Origin: an uncultured Oscillospiraceae bacterium
Lineage (GTDB): Bacteria > Bacillota > Clostridia > Oscillospirales > Acutalibacteraceae
Reading direction: 5' to 3'
NCBI GenBank assembly: GCA_902478455.1
Contig: CABSLJ010000031.1
Coordinates: 1-18,077 of the forward strand
DNA: 18,077 nucleotides
Below the pieces are notes generated by a model. The model worked only from the letters and a program-made list of their open reading frames with translations. It was not told the DNA's origin and did no database searches. Positions within the stretch are counted from its first letter, which is position 1. The number at the start of each line of letters is the position of its first letter. A program made the translations under genes and the position numbers. Of the stretch, positions 6,318-12,134 are shown piece after piece.

Positions 6318-7252
6318 CCTATACCGCTTTTGCGCCGGATGGGACGGCCTATCCCCTCCCGGCGCCGCAGTCGGTGGAGCTCAATCTGTCCGAAGAAGCG
6401 CCGGCGGACGATTTTCTGGGCGTTTTCCCCCTGGAGAATTCCCTGCCCGAGCTGGACCGTCTGGAGCTTTGGTCGGGCAGGGAGCTGGTGTTTGAAGGAT
6501 GGATCGACGAGCAAACCGAGGAAATCGGTCCGGCGGGTCTTTCGCTGTGTCTTGCGGCGCGCAGCCGGGTTGCGCTGTTGCTCGACAACGAGGCCCGACC
6601 CCAGAACTACCGCATGCCTTCCCTAAAGCTCCTCTTTGAGCGGCATTTGCAGCCCTACGGATTTACCGGCTATCTGGGGGACGATGCGCCCTTCTCCGCC
6701 GCCCTCAGGGTGGAAAAGGGGATGAGCGAATGGGAGGTGCTCGAGCTCTTCTGCCGGGATTATCTGCATGTTGTTCCGCGGTTTACGGCCGAAGGCGTGT
6801 GCGACGCGCGCGGCTTTGTCCCCGGAGACGAGCTGCTTTTTTCCAATGCGGGGGGGCTGCCCTGCGCCTTCCTTACCCGGAGCATCCGGCGGTGCGACCC
6901 CATCTCGGAAATCCTCCTGCGTCCCAAGGACAGCGCCGATTACAGCGTCCGCGTGGCGGACGACGGTCTCCTCGCCGCCGGCATCCGCAGGCGGCGCTAT
7001 CTGAACGCGGACGGCGAGGACGAGACACCGGCCGTGACGGCGCAGAGAAGGATCACAACCTCAAGGCGGGACTATTTAACCTACCGACTGCTCTCTCCCG
7101 GACCGCTGTGCGCGCTGCCGGGGCAGGCGGCGCGGGTGGATTTTCCCGTGCTCGGCCGTATCGGCGGGCTGGTGGTGTCGGATATCGAATACAGGCTTGG
7201 ACCGGACGGGGAGGGTAGCCGTCTTCTGCTGCGCCCGGCCGGGACCCCATAG
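6314..7252 (+). CDS. Baseplate hub protein (gpD/XkdQ-like)
   Basis: A 312-residue protein. I set the start at GTG 6314 in a GTGA overlap with the LysM gene; upstream residues in this frame are the shadow of that gene. Matching pieces of the late-control-D/XkdQ family are seen in order. There is an N-terminal barrel with VELNLSEEAPADDFLGVFPL and LELWSGRELVFEGWIDEQ (residues about 20-75). Then comes the hub-type segment YRMPSLKLLFERHLQPYGFTG and the helix EKGMSEWEVLELFCRDYLHVVPRF (about 130-160). A C-terminal barrel ends in VVSDIEYRLG. The family forms the trimeric hub under the tube on which the spike sits. XkdQ has about 325 residues, so this is full length. Confidence 0.75.
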   Translation: MTYTAFAPDGTAYPLPAPQSVELNLSEEAPADDFLGVFPLENSLPELDRLELWSGRELVFEGWIDEQTEEIGPAGLSLCLAARSRVALLLDNEARPQNYRMPSLKLLFERHLQPYGFTGYLGDDAPFSAALRVEKGMSEWEVLELFCRDYLHVVPRFTAEGVCDARGFVPGDELLFSNAGGLPCAFLTRSIRRCDPISEILLRPKDSADYSVRVADDGLLAAGIRRRRYLNADGEDETPAVTAQRRITTSRRDYLTYRLLSPGPLCALPGQAARVDFPVLGRIGGLVVSDIEYRLGPDGEGSRLLLRPAGTP

Positions 7253-7269
7253 AAAGGAGTGCAAACGCC

Positions 7270-7623
7270 ATGTGGCTGTCCAAAAAGCTCGCGCAGGCGG
7301 GCGGCCGGAGGAGAGCGGCCGGCGTGGCCGAGGTGACGAGCGCCGCGGCCGACCGCGTCACGCTGCAGGGAGAAAGCGAGCACAGGGAGGTTGTCCTCCT
7401 TGCTCCTTACGGTTTTTCCTGCCTTCCGCCCGAGGGGACGAAGGGCGTGCTGCTCCCCTTGGAACAGGGATGGGTATGCGCCGGTTTTCCCATGCGCGGG
7501 GCGGACCTCCAGCCCGGAGAGCTGCTGCTTCGGTCGGCGGGCGGGGCCTTCCTGCGCCTGAAAAACAACGGAGAGGTGGAGATCAACGGCACGGTCATCC
7601 CCAAAAAGGAGGAGGAAATCTGA
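7270..7623 (+). CDS. Small baseplate spike-base protein (gpV/gp45-like)
   Basis: A 117-residue protein starting at ATG behind AGAAAGGAG. It has an OB-fold-like run of strands (GVAEVTSAAADRVTLQGE, REVVLLAPYGFSCLPPEGTKGVLLPL, GWVCAGFPM) and a C-terminal strand ELLLRSAGGAFLRLKNNGEVEINGTVIP. The ending, with a repeated short-strand pattern and 'NGEVEINGT', is characteristic of the needle-forming end of phage baseplate assembly protein V and Mu gp45-like spikes. It would form a trimer below the hub and carry the membrane-piercing tip. The length is short for the family (P2 gpV 211, Mu gp45 about 197), and no long needle or Fe-binding HxH tip is visible. Position between hub and gp25 gene supports the call. 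Confidence 0.65.
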   Translation: MWLSKKLAQAGGRRRAAGVAEVTSAAADRVTLQGESEHREVVLLAPYGFSCLPPEGTKGVLLPLEQGWVCAGFPMRGADLQPGELLLRSAGGAFLRLKNNGEVEINGTVIPKKEEEI

Positions 7624-7970
7624 TGGACACCAAGCTTTGGAAGGGGGATTACAAGCGCGACGGGCGCGGCCGCCCCGTGACGGTGAGCGGGCCGGAGGAG
7701 CTTTTGCAGCGGGCGCTCATCCGCCTGACGGTAAAAAGGGGGAGCTTTTCCTATGACCTCGCGCTCGGTAGCCGCCTTTCCACCCTGGAGGCCGGCGTTC
7801 CCTCTCTGGAGAAGCGGGCGCTGGAGCTGGCGCGGGAGGCGCTCGCTCCCCTGGCGGAAGTGGCGGTACGGGCGGTCTCCTCCAGGGTAGACGGGGCTAC
7901 CGGCCGTCTGCTGCTCGACTTCACCCTGACCGCGCGCGGAACGGAACAAAAAGCGGAGGTGCTTTTATGA
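7623..7970 (+). CDS. gp25-like baseplate wedge protein (XkdS/gpW type)
   Basis: A 115-residue protein starting at ATG 7623, sharing TGATG with the previous stop, behind AAAAAGGAGGAGG. The core matches the gp25/lysozyme-like wedge family: DGRGRPVTVSGPEELLQRALIRLTVKRGSFSYDLALGSRL, then LEKRALELAREALAPLAEVAVRAV and a closing strand LLLDFTL. The proteins of this group sit at the inner baseplate ring and begin sheath assembly; T4 gp25 carries an EPR motif, and none is seen here. Size fits XkdS/gpW. It overlaps the baseplate J gene by ATGA, so they are probably made in a fixed ratio. Confidence 0.75.
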   Translation: MDTKLWKGDYKRDGRGRPVTVSGPEELLQRALIRLTVKRGSFSYDLALGSRLSTLEAGVPSLEKRALELAREALAPLAEVAVRAVSSRVDGATGRLLLDFTLTARGTEQKAEVLL

Positions 7971-9046
7971 GTTATGAATACAACGCCGTCCTGGAGCGCA
8001 TGCAAAGCCGCTTTGCCGCGCTGGCCGGCTATGCGGCCGACGACGCCTCGGACATCGGCATCCGGCTGAAGGTGCTTGCCGGGGAGATCGTCAACCTGGG
8101 GACGGCTCTTTCCTGGGTCAAGACCCAGATGTTTCCGGAGACGGCCACGGGGGAGTCGCTCGACCGTCACGCCGCGCAGCGGGGTATCACCCGCAAGGCG
8201 GCCGTCCCGGCGAGCGGGGCGCTCACCTTTACCCGCAACCGGGTCCTCTCCTACGACGTGCCCGTCCCCAAGGGGACAGTGTGCGCCACGCCGGGGCTCG
8301 GCGGCGTGCGGATGGTCACAACCGAGGACGGCGTGCTTAGCCAGGGGGCCATTTCGGTCACCGTTCCCGCCGCGACTGAAACGGGCGGGAGCGCGGGCAA
8401 CACCGCGGCCGAAACTGTTACAGTGATGGTCACCCCGCCGCCGGGCGTCAACGACGTCACCAACGCCCAGCCCTTTACGGGCGGCGCGGACGCCGAATCG
8501 GACGAGGAATTGAGAAAGCGGCTGATGGAAAGCTACCGCAACATACCCAACGGCACCAACGCGGCCTTTTACCGGGACGTCGCCCTCAGCTTTGAGGGGA
8601 TTTACTCGGTCGGCGTGGTGCCGCGGGCCGAAGGCAACGGGACGGTGGCCCTCTACCTTGCGGGCAAGGGGGCCGCTCCGGGGGAGGAGCTGCTCGCCCG
8701 GGTCAAGGCGGAGCTCGACCGGCTGCGGGAGATCAACGTCGACGTCACCGTGCAGCCGGCCGAGCTCGTGCCGGTCAAGGTGGTGGTGTACGTCTCGCCC
8801 AGGGAGGGATATTCGATGGAGACGGTGCGCGCCGCCTGCAAGGAGAGTCTTGCGCGCTACTTTGCCTCCCTGTCCATCGGCGAGCCCTTCCTGCTCGCCG
8901 CGGCGGGAGAGGCGGTCTATCACACGCCGGGCGTCAAAAATTATGCGTTTGACGATTACTTCTGCGCCGACACCGCCATGGAAGCCACCCAGCTTGCCGT
9001 GGCCGGAGAGTTCACCGTCGCGCAGCAGACGGGAGGAGTGGTCTGA
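7967..9046 (+). CDS. Baseplate J-like protein (XkdT type)
   Basis: A 359-residue baseplate wedge protein behind GCGGAGG. Typical family elements appear in order. The helical N-terminus has DIGIRLKVLAGEIVNLGTALSW and GESLDRHAAQRGITRKAA (about residues 25-85). The beta domain follows with VPKGTVCATPG. The signature GGADAESDEELRKRLMESYRNIPNGTNAAFYRDVALSFEGI lies at about 170-212. The C-terminal domain has GTVALYLAGKGAAPGEELLARVKAEL. Baseplate J proteins, homologous to T4 gp6, make the ring that triggers sheath contraction. Length is near the 350 residues usual for XkdT. The gene is intact and its stop shares TGATG with the next start. Confidence 0.88.
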   Translation: MSYEYNAVLERMQSRFAALAGYAADDASDIGIRLKVLAGEIVNLGTALSWVKTQMFPETATGESLDRHAAQRGITRKAAVPASGALTFTRNRVLSYDVPVPKGTVCATPGLGGVRMVTTEDGVLSQGAISVTVPAATETGGSAGNTAAETVTVMVTPPPGVNDVTNAQPFTGGADAESDEELRKRLMESYRNIPNGTNAAFYRDVALSFEGIYSVGVVPRAEGNGTVALYLAGKGAAPGEELLARVKAELDRLREINVDVTVQPAELVPVKVVVYVSPREGYSMETVRAACKESLARYFASLSIGEPFLLAAAGEAVYHTPGVKNYAFDDYFCADTAMEATQLAVAGEFTVAQQTGGVV

Positions 9047-9618
9047 TGGACGCCCTGACCTCTCTGCGGGAAAAGCTGCGGCCCCTCGGCCTCTACGCGC
9101 TCGACGGAAACGGCGTTGTCGACGCCGAGCTCGCGGCCTATGCCGAGGGTCTCGACCTGCTTTATGAAGCGGTGGAAGAACTCGCCCGAGAATGCTTTGT
9201 GCAGACGGCCGAAAGCTACGGTCTGGAAAGCCGCGAGCGGATGGCGGGCGCGCTCCGGCCGGAGCTGTCCCTTGCGGCCCGGCGGGAGATGCTTCTCTAC
9301 CGCGGCGCCGTCACCTCCAACGACTTTACGCGGGAGAGCATCGAGCGCGCGCTCGTCGCGGCCGGCTTCCGCGCCTCGGTGACGGAATACGGGGGCAATC
9401 AGAATCTTTACGTCAATTGCCTGGAGCTGCTCGATGCCTCGATCACGGCTGAGAAGGCGATGGCTGCGGCGGCGGAGTTTTTGCCCGCCCATCTCGGGTG
9501 TGATTATGATTTCAGCCCTCTGACCTGGACGTGGATTGAACAAAAGGAATGGACCTTTGCTCAGATGGATGCAAAGGACCTCTCCTGGCAGCAGATCGAC
9601 GCGGGAGAGGTTGTCTGA
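9046..9618 (+). CDS. gpI/XkdU-like tail protein (DUF2313)
   Basis: A 190-residue protein starting at ATG 9046 behind GGGAGGAG. The order J then I then fibre is universal in P2/PBSX operons, and the sequence fits the DUF2313/YmfQ family: DALTSLREKLRPLGLYALDGNG at the N-terminus, LDLLYEAVEELARECFVQTAESYGLESRERM (residues 35-68), and SIERALVAAGFRASVTEYG. gpI links the wedge to the tail fibres. The last 30 residues contain aromatic repeats, WTWIEQKE-WTFAQMDAKD-LSWQQIDAGE, spaced by about 10 residues, as in other XkdU-type tails. These are probably the fibre docking strip, which is inference. A 76-nt gap with a hairpin follows before the fibre gene. Confidence 0.75.
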   Translation: MDALTSLREKLRPLGLYALDGNGVVDAELAAYAEGLDLLYEAVEELARECFVQTAESYGLESRERMAGALRPELSLAARREMLLYRGAVTSNDFTRESIERALVAAGFRASVTEYGGNQNLYVNCLELLDASITAEKAMAAAAEFLPAHLGCDYDFSPLTWTWIEQKEWTFAQMDAKDLSWQQIDAGEVV

Positions 9619-9630
9619 TTTAAGCCGCAG

Positions 9631-9660
9631 GCGGCCGCCTTCCGACGCGCGGACGGCCGC
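9631..9660 (+). other. Hairpin in the gap before the fibre gene
   Basis: GCGGCC (9631-9636) pairs with GGCCGC (9655-9660), and inside it TCCG (9641-9644) pairs with CGGA (9650-9653) around a 5-nt loop. A 10-bp palindrome GGCGGCCGCC overlaps the left arm (9630-9639). There is no T-run, so full termination is unlikely; processing or attenuation before the fibre gene is possible. Confidence 0.35.
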
Positions 9661-9694
9661 GAAGAGTTCCTTGCGCGCAGAAAGGAGCATATGA

Positions 9695-10165
9695 ATGCCA
9701 AGCACCAACAAGACGCCCAATCTGGGCCTCAACAATTGGATCGCAACCGACAAGCCCAAGCGCACCGATTTCACGGCGGATAATCTGCTGCTGGATCAGA
9801 TCATAGGGGAGCATCTGGAGGACACCGACCTACATCTCTCGGCCGACGACCGCACCCGGCTGGAATCCTCTTTGGAAACGCGGTTTTGGTCGGGAAACGG
9901 AAGCGCGAGCGTGAGCGTCGCCTTTCCATTTGAGCCCTCCGCGGTTTTTGTCTGCCGCGCGGACGCGCCCTTTTGCCTGTTTTCCACCTCCACCGGCTAC
10001 ACGGTGGTCAACGCCGCCTTCGCCACCCAGTCGTACGCCTCGGCGGGGTGCGCGCTTTCGGGCAACACCCTCACCCTCAGTCAGACGGCCGGGTCGGCGC
10101 AAAACAGCATGTCCTACAATCTCAATCACAACGGAAGCGTCTATACCTGCGTCGCCTTTCGTTGA
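9695..10165 (+). CDS. Very short tail fibre / adhesin protein
   Basis: A 156-residue protein starting at ATG 9695 behind AAAGGAG; another ATG at 9691 is out of frame. The N-terminal 50 residues, TNKTPNLGLNNWIATDKPKRTDFTADNLLLDQIIGEHL followed by DTDLHLSADDRTRLE, are the virion-anchoring type found at the start of many Clostridia tail fibres. The remaining 95 residues are Ser/Thr/Ala/Asn-rich with short strands (SASVSVAFPFEPSAVFVC, YTVVNAAF, NTLTLSQTAG, YNLNHNGSVYTCVAF), probably a trimeric receptor-binding tip. Most fibres of this architecture are several hundred residues long; here shaft repeats are absent. It is the last gene of the operon, directly followed by a terminator, and no fibre chaperone is seen. 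Confidence 0.7.
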   Translation: MPSTNKTPNLGLNNWIATDKPKRTDFTADNLLLDQIIGEHLEDTDLHLSADDRTRLESSLETRFWSGNGSASVSVAFPFEPSAVFVCRADAPFCLFSTSTGYTVVNAAFATQSYASAGCALSGNTLTLSQTAGSAQNSMSYNLNHNGSVYTCVAFR

Positions 10166-10182
10166 GCTTGTATCCCACTGAC

Positions 10183-10223
10183 AGCCGGCGAAGAGAGGCT
10201 CTGCTTCTTTTCGTCGGCTTTTG
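10183..10223 (+). terminator. Rho-independent terminator ending the phage operon
   Basis: AGCCGGCGAA (10183-10192) pairs with TTCGTCGGCT (10210-10219) with a single G-T wobble, followed by TTTTGC. It begins 17 nt after the fibre stop, so the phage-derived transcription unit ends here. Confidence 0.8.
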
Positions 10224-10280
10224 CACTTGCGCATAGGCCGGGCTGCGGGCCTGGCGGCGGGAAAAAATGGGACAAGGAGG

Positions 10281-10309
10281 CACAAAGGTCGGCGCATCAA
10301 CATAGGATA
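10281..10309 (+). promoter_or_regulatory. Candidate sigma-K/sigma-E promoter of the collagen-like gene
   Basis: CACA (10281-10284) matches the -35 mACm and CATAGGATA (10301-10309) matches the -10 CATAnnnTA of Bacillus sigma-K, with a 16-bp spacer. GGACAAG at 10270-10276 matches the core of the SpoIIID site. The predicted start, around 10316, lies about 53 nt before the ATG. The motif match is direct; its use is inferred from the spore-like product. Confidence 0.55.
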
Positions 10310-10315
10310 AAGCGA

Positions 10316-10343
10316 GTCGATGATAGGACCAATCTATCACGAC
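10316..10343 (+). other. Hairpin at the predicted 5' end of the collagen-like mRNA
   Basis: GTCGATGATAG (10316-10326) and CTATCACGAC (10334-10343) form a near-perfect inverted repeat with one bulged base and loop GACCAAT. It begins at the predicted transcription start. It may shield the mRNA 5' end from decay or be an operator; which one cannot be seen. Confidence 0.5.
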
Positions 10344-10368
10344 AGTAAAATCAAGTTGGTGTGTAATA

Positions 10369-11208
10369 ATGAAAGATTCTTTCTTTGATCCCAGAGTCAA
10401 GATATGTTATTATGGGACTCCCTGCCAATCGCGGTGCTGCTGTCCTCAGTGCATTCCCGGTCCGACCGGTCCCACAGGAGCTACCGGCGCAACAGGAGCG
10501 ACCGGAGCTACGGGTCCGACGGGAGCGGGGGTTACCGGTCCGACCGGTCCCACAGGAGCCACCGGGGCGACAGGAGCGACCGGAGCAACCGGAGCTACGG
10601 GTCCGACGGGAGTGGGCGTCACCGGTCCGACCGGTCCCACGGGAGCCACCGGGGCGACAGGAGCGACCGGGACAACAGGTCCCACCGGCCCGACTGGCAG
10701 TGTCGAAGCCTCTGTGGAATGCGCCTGTGTGCAGCAGATGAGAAACGTCTTGCAGCAGATCATCGCCCTGTATCCGAACGACAACGTCATCGTCGCCATG
10801 GAAAGCGGAAACAACGTCAGCGGACGTCCCGGTTCGCTGCTGCCGGGACCTGCAACCAACCTCCATTCCGGGCTGTTCCAGCTCGTCAACAACCAGGGCG
10901 AGGCGCAGGAGGCGGTCTCTCTTTGCCGGATTGCTTCCGTCAGGGTGACCAGTGCGACCTACAACAACGCCATCACCTATCTATCTGCTCCGGTTCCTGC
11001 GCCCGAGGGCTGCGGCGCGGACTGCCAAAACGCCATCCGCTCGTATCTGCCGGTGGGCACCGCCAGCGTGAACATCAAGGCGGGCGGTCAGACGGTCGGC
11101 CAGGGAACCGTGCTGATCAATGAGTACGGGATGGTCGTGCTTGTGGGATCAAACAACAGCGATCCCACGTTTATATCCACCTGTAAGGCGGAAATCATAG
11201 ATAAGTAG
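10369..11208 (+). CDS. Collagen-like spore surface protein (BclA-like)
   Basis: A 279-residue protein starting at ATG 10369; an in-frame TAG at 10324 rules out a longer start, and the ribosome binding site is weak (GGTG). Residues 13-28 form a cysteine cluster (Cys 13, 19, 23, 24, 25, 28) suited to cross-linking. Residues 31-109 are a Gly-X-Thr collagen-like stalk built of GPT and GAT triplets. Residues 110-279 form a globular C-terminal domain with further cysteines, which would trimerise as in BclA. There is no signal peptide, consistent with deposition from the mother cell onto the spore rather than secretion. The Thr-rich stalk is typical of exosporium glycoproteins, where Thr carries sugars. 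It is monocistronic between two terminators. A phage fibre is the alternative, made less likely by its own sporulation-type promoter. Confidence 0.75.
   Translation: MKDSFFDPRVKICYYGTPCQSRCCCPQCIPGPTGPTGATGATGATGATGPTGAGVTGPTGPTGATGATGATGATGATGPTGVGVTGPTGPTGATGATGATGTTGPTGPTGSVEASVECACVQQMRNVLQQIIALYPNDNVIVAMESGNNVSGRPGSLLPGPATNLHSGLFQLVNNQGEAQEAVSLCRIASVRVTSATYNNAITYLSAPVPAPEGCGADCQNAIRSYLPVGTASVNIKAGGQTVGQGTVLINEYGMVVLVGSNNSDPTFISTCKAEIIDK
10459..10695 (+). repeat. In-frame collagen repeats, about 78/87 bp units
   Basis: Three units each start GGTCCGACCGGTCCCAC, at 10459, 10537 and 10624; the first two are 78 and 87 bp long, a 9-bp (one triplet) difference, as expected from slippage or unequal recombination. 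Each of the first two ends with a break of the Gly-X-Y rhythm (GAGVT or GVGVT), so the kinks recur at the same place. Confidence 0.9.
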
Positions 11209-11221
11209 TCTCCGAATACCC

Positions 11222-11267
11222 AAACGCCCCAGGGGTCGGGAAATGTATCCCGGTCCCTGGGGCGTTT
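11222..11267. terminator. Long-stem terminator between convergent genes
   Basis: AAACGCCCCAGGG (11222-11234) pairs exactly with CCCTGGGGCGTTT (11255-11267). Two G-T wobbles and CGGGA/TCCCG continue the stem to about 20 bp around loop AATGTA. It lies between the collagen-like stop (11208) and the end of the regulator on the other strand (11274), so it probably serves both, although T-runs outside the stem are short. Confidence 0.8.
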
Positions 11268-11273
11268 GTCTGC

Positions 11274-12008
11274 CTATTCTTCGCAATAAGCTGCGATGGC
11301 TTCGCTCATCAGGCGGGCGACGCCTTCGCCATAGCGTTCGAGATTCTTTGTGAACCGCTCGTCGGAGACGTACATCTCCCCGAGGCTTTGCAGGATTTCC
11401 TTAGAGCACGCGTAATAGTTGCGGGTGATGTGCTCCTGCCAGGCGGACACCAGCGCCGCAACGGCCGGGTCTCGCGGGGATTTTCCAAGACAGCTTGCAA
11501 AGCCCTGAAGAATTTCATCGGACTCGCGGGAGATACGGGCCCAATCCTCGTCGGAACGATCCCTGGCTTTTTGTTCGCTTTCGGCATAAGCCGGGGTGTT
11601 TCCCCAGCACTCTCTGGCTTCTTCGGCGTAGCGCGCGCGGGCTGTGTCGAGCTCGGAACGGTCAAATGCGTCAAAGGTCATATTTTTTTCTCCTTTCCTC
11701 AGTGCGTCCACCAGGGCAATCAGCCGGTCGAGCCGGTCGCGCTCCAGAGAAAGCAGTTCCCTCTGGCGGTCGAGCGCCTGTGCTTTGTCAAAAGAGGGGG
11801 AATCCAGAATCGCGCGGATTTCCTCCAGCGGAAAATCCAGCTCGCGGAAAAAGAGAATCTGCTGCAGGCGGGAGAACTCCCGTTCCCCGTAAAGCCGGTA
11901 GCCGGACGGCGTTGTCCCGGCCGGACGGAGAAGGCCGATCTGATCGTAATAATGCAGTGTGCGCACACTCACTCCTGCAAGCGTTGCAAGCTCTTTTACC
12001 GTTTTCAT
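11274..12008 (-). CDS. MerR-family regulator with TipAS-type domain
   Basis: A 244-residue regulator starting at an ATG just behind GGAGGG. Residues 1-70 are a MerR winged helix: TVKELATLAGVSVRTLHYYDQIGLLRP, then SGYRLYGEREFSRLQQILFFRELDFPLEEI. The long dimerisation helix runs to about residue 110 (LLSLERDRLDRLIALVDALR). From about 120 on is a helical TipAS-like domain (NTPAYAESEQKARDRSDEDW, LGKSPRDPAVAALVSAWQEHI, LGEMYVSDERFTKNLERYGEG). TipA/Mta/SkgA proteins bind bulky hydrophobic drugs or thiopeptides and activate efflux or their own gene. No metal-binding cysteines are present, so a metal sensor is unlikely. No target gene is adjacent; autoregulation is likely from the dyads in its promoter. 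Confidence 0.85.
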   Translation of the reverse strand: MKTVKELATLAGVSVRTLHYYDQIGLLRPAGTTPSGYRLYGEREFSRLQQILFFRELDFPLEEIRAILDSPSFDKAQALDRQRELLSLERDRLDRLIALVDALRKGEKNMTFDAFDRSELDTARARYAEEARECWGNTPAYAESEQKARDRSDEDWARISRESDEILQGFASCLGKSPRDPAVAALVSAWQEHITRNYYACSKEILQSLGEMYVSDERFTKNLERYGEGVARLMSEAIAAYCEE

Positions 12009-12033
12009 GTTGAATCGTCCCTCCTTTGCCTAT

Positions 12034-12064
12034 AGCATAAGCTATGACGCTGCGTCAAAGTCAA
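12034..12064 (-). promoter_or_regulatory. MerR-type autoregulated promoter
   Basis: Read on the minus strand: TTGACT (12064-12059), a 19-bp spacer, then TATGCT (12039-12034). The over-long spacer is the hallmark of MerR-activated promoters. Inside lies the dyad TGACGC-N-GCGTCA (12045-12057), and ATAGC-ATAA-GCTAT (12032-12045) overlaps the -10. Confidence 0.7.
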
Positions 12065-12081
12065 GCGTTTTTTATAAAAAG

Positions 12082-12115
12082 GACCTTCCGCCTGTGAGAA
12101 CACCTGCGGAAGGTC
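12082..12115 (-). terminator. Terminator of the padR-DUF1700-DUF4097 operon
   Basis: GACCTTCCGC (12082-12091) pairs exactly with GCGGAAGGTC (12106-12115). On the minus strand the stem is followed by CTTTTTATAAAAAA, so it ends transcription coming leftward from the DUF4097 gene (stop at 12135), just before the regulator's promoter. Confidence 0.8.
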
Positions 12116-12134
12116 GTTTTCAGCTGTATTATGA

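Noticed and set aside
7751..8923. A 390-codon open frame on the minus strand across the wedge and baseplate J genes
   Set aside because: It lies opposite well-recognised genes, has no ribosome binding site and has the low-complexity Arg/Gly/Ala composition of antisense frames in GC-rich DNA.
10267..10305. A 12-codon open frame (ATG GGA CAA...) before the collagen-like gene
   Set aside because: No ribosome binding site, and it overlaps the candidate promoter.
10459..10695. Collagen repeats as a CRISPR or satellite element
   Set aside because: They encode a perfect Gly-X-Thr pattern inside an intact gene.
10369..11208. Collagen-like gene as a second tail fibre
   Set aside because: It has no fibre anchor domain, carries its own terminator and promoter of sporulation type, and has a Cys-rich N-terminus and BclA-like layout; kept only as a minor alternative.
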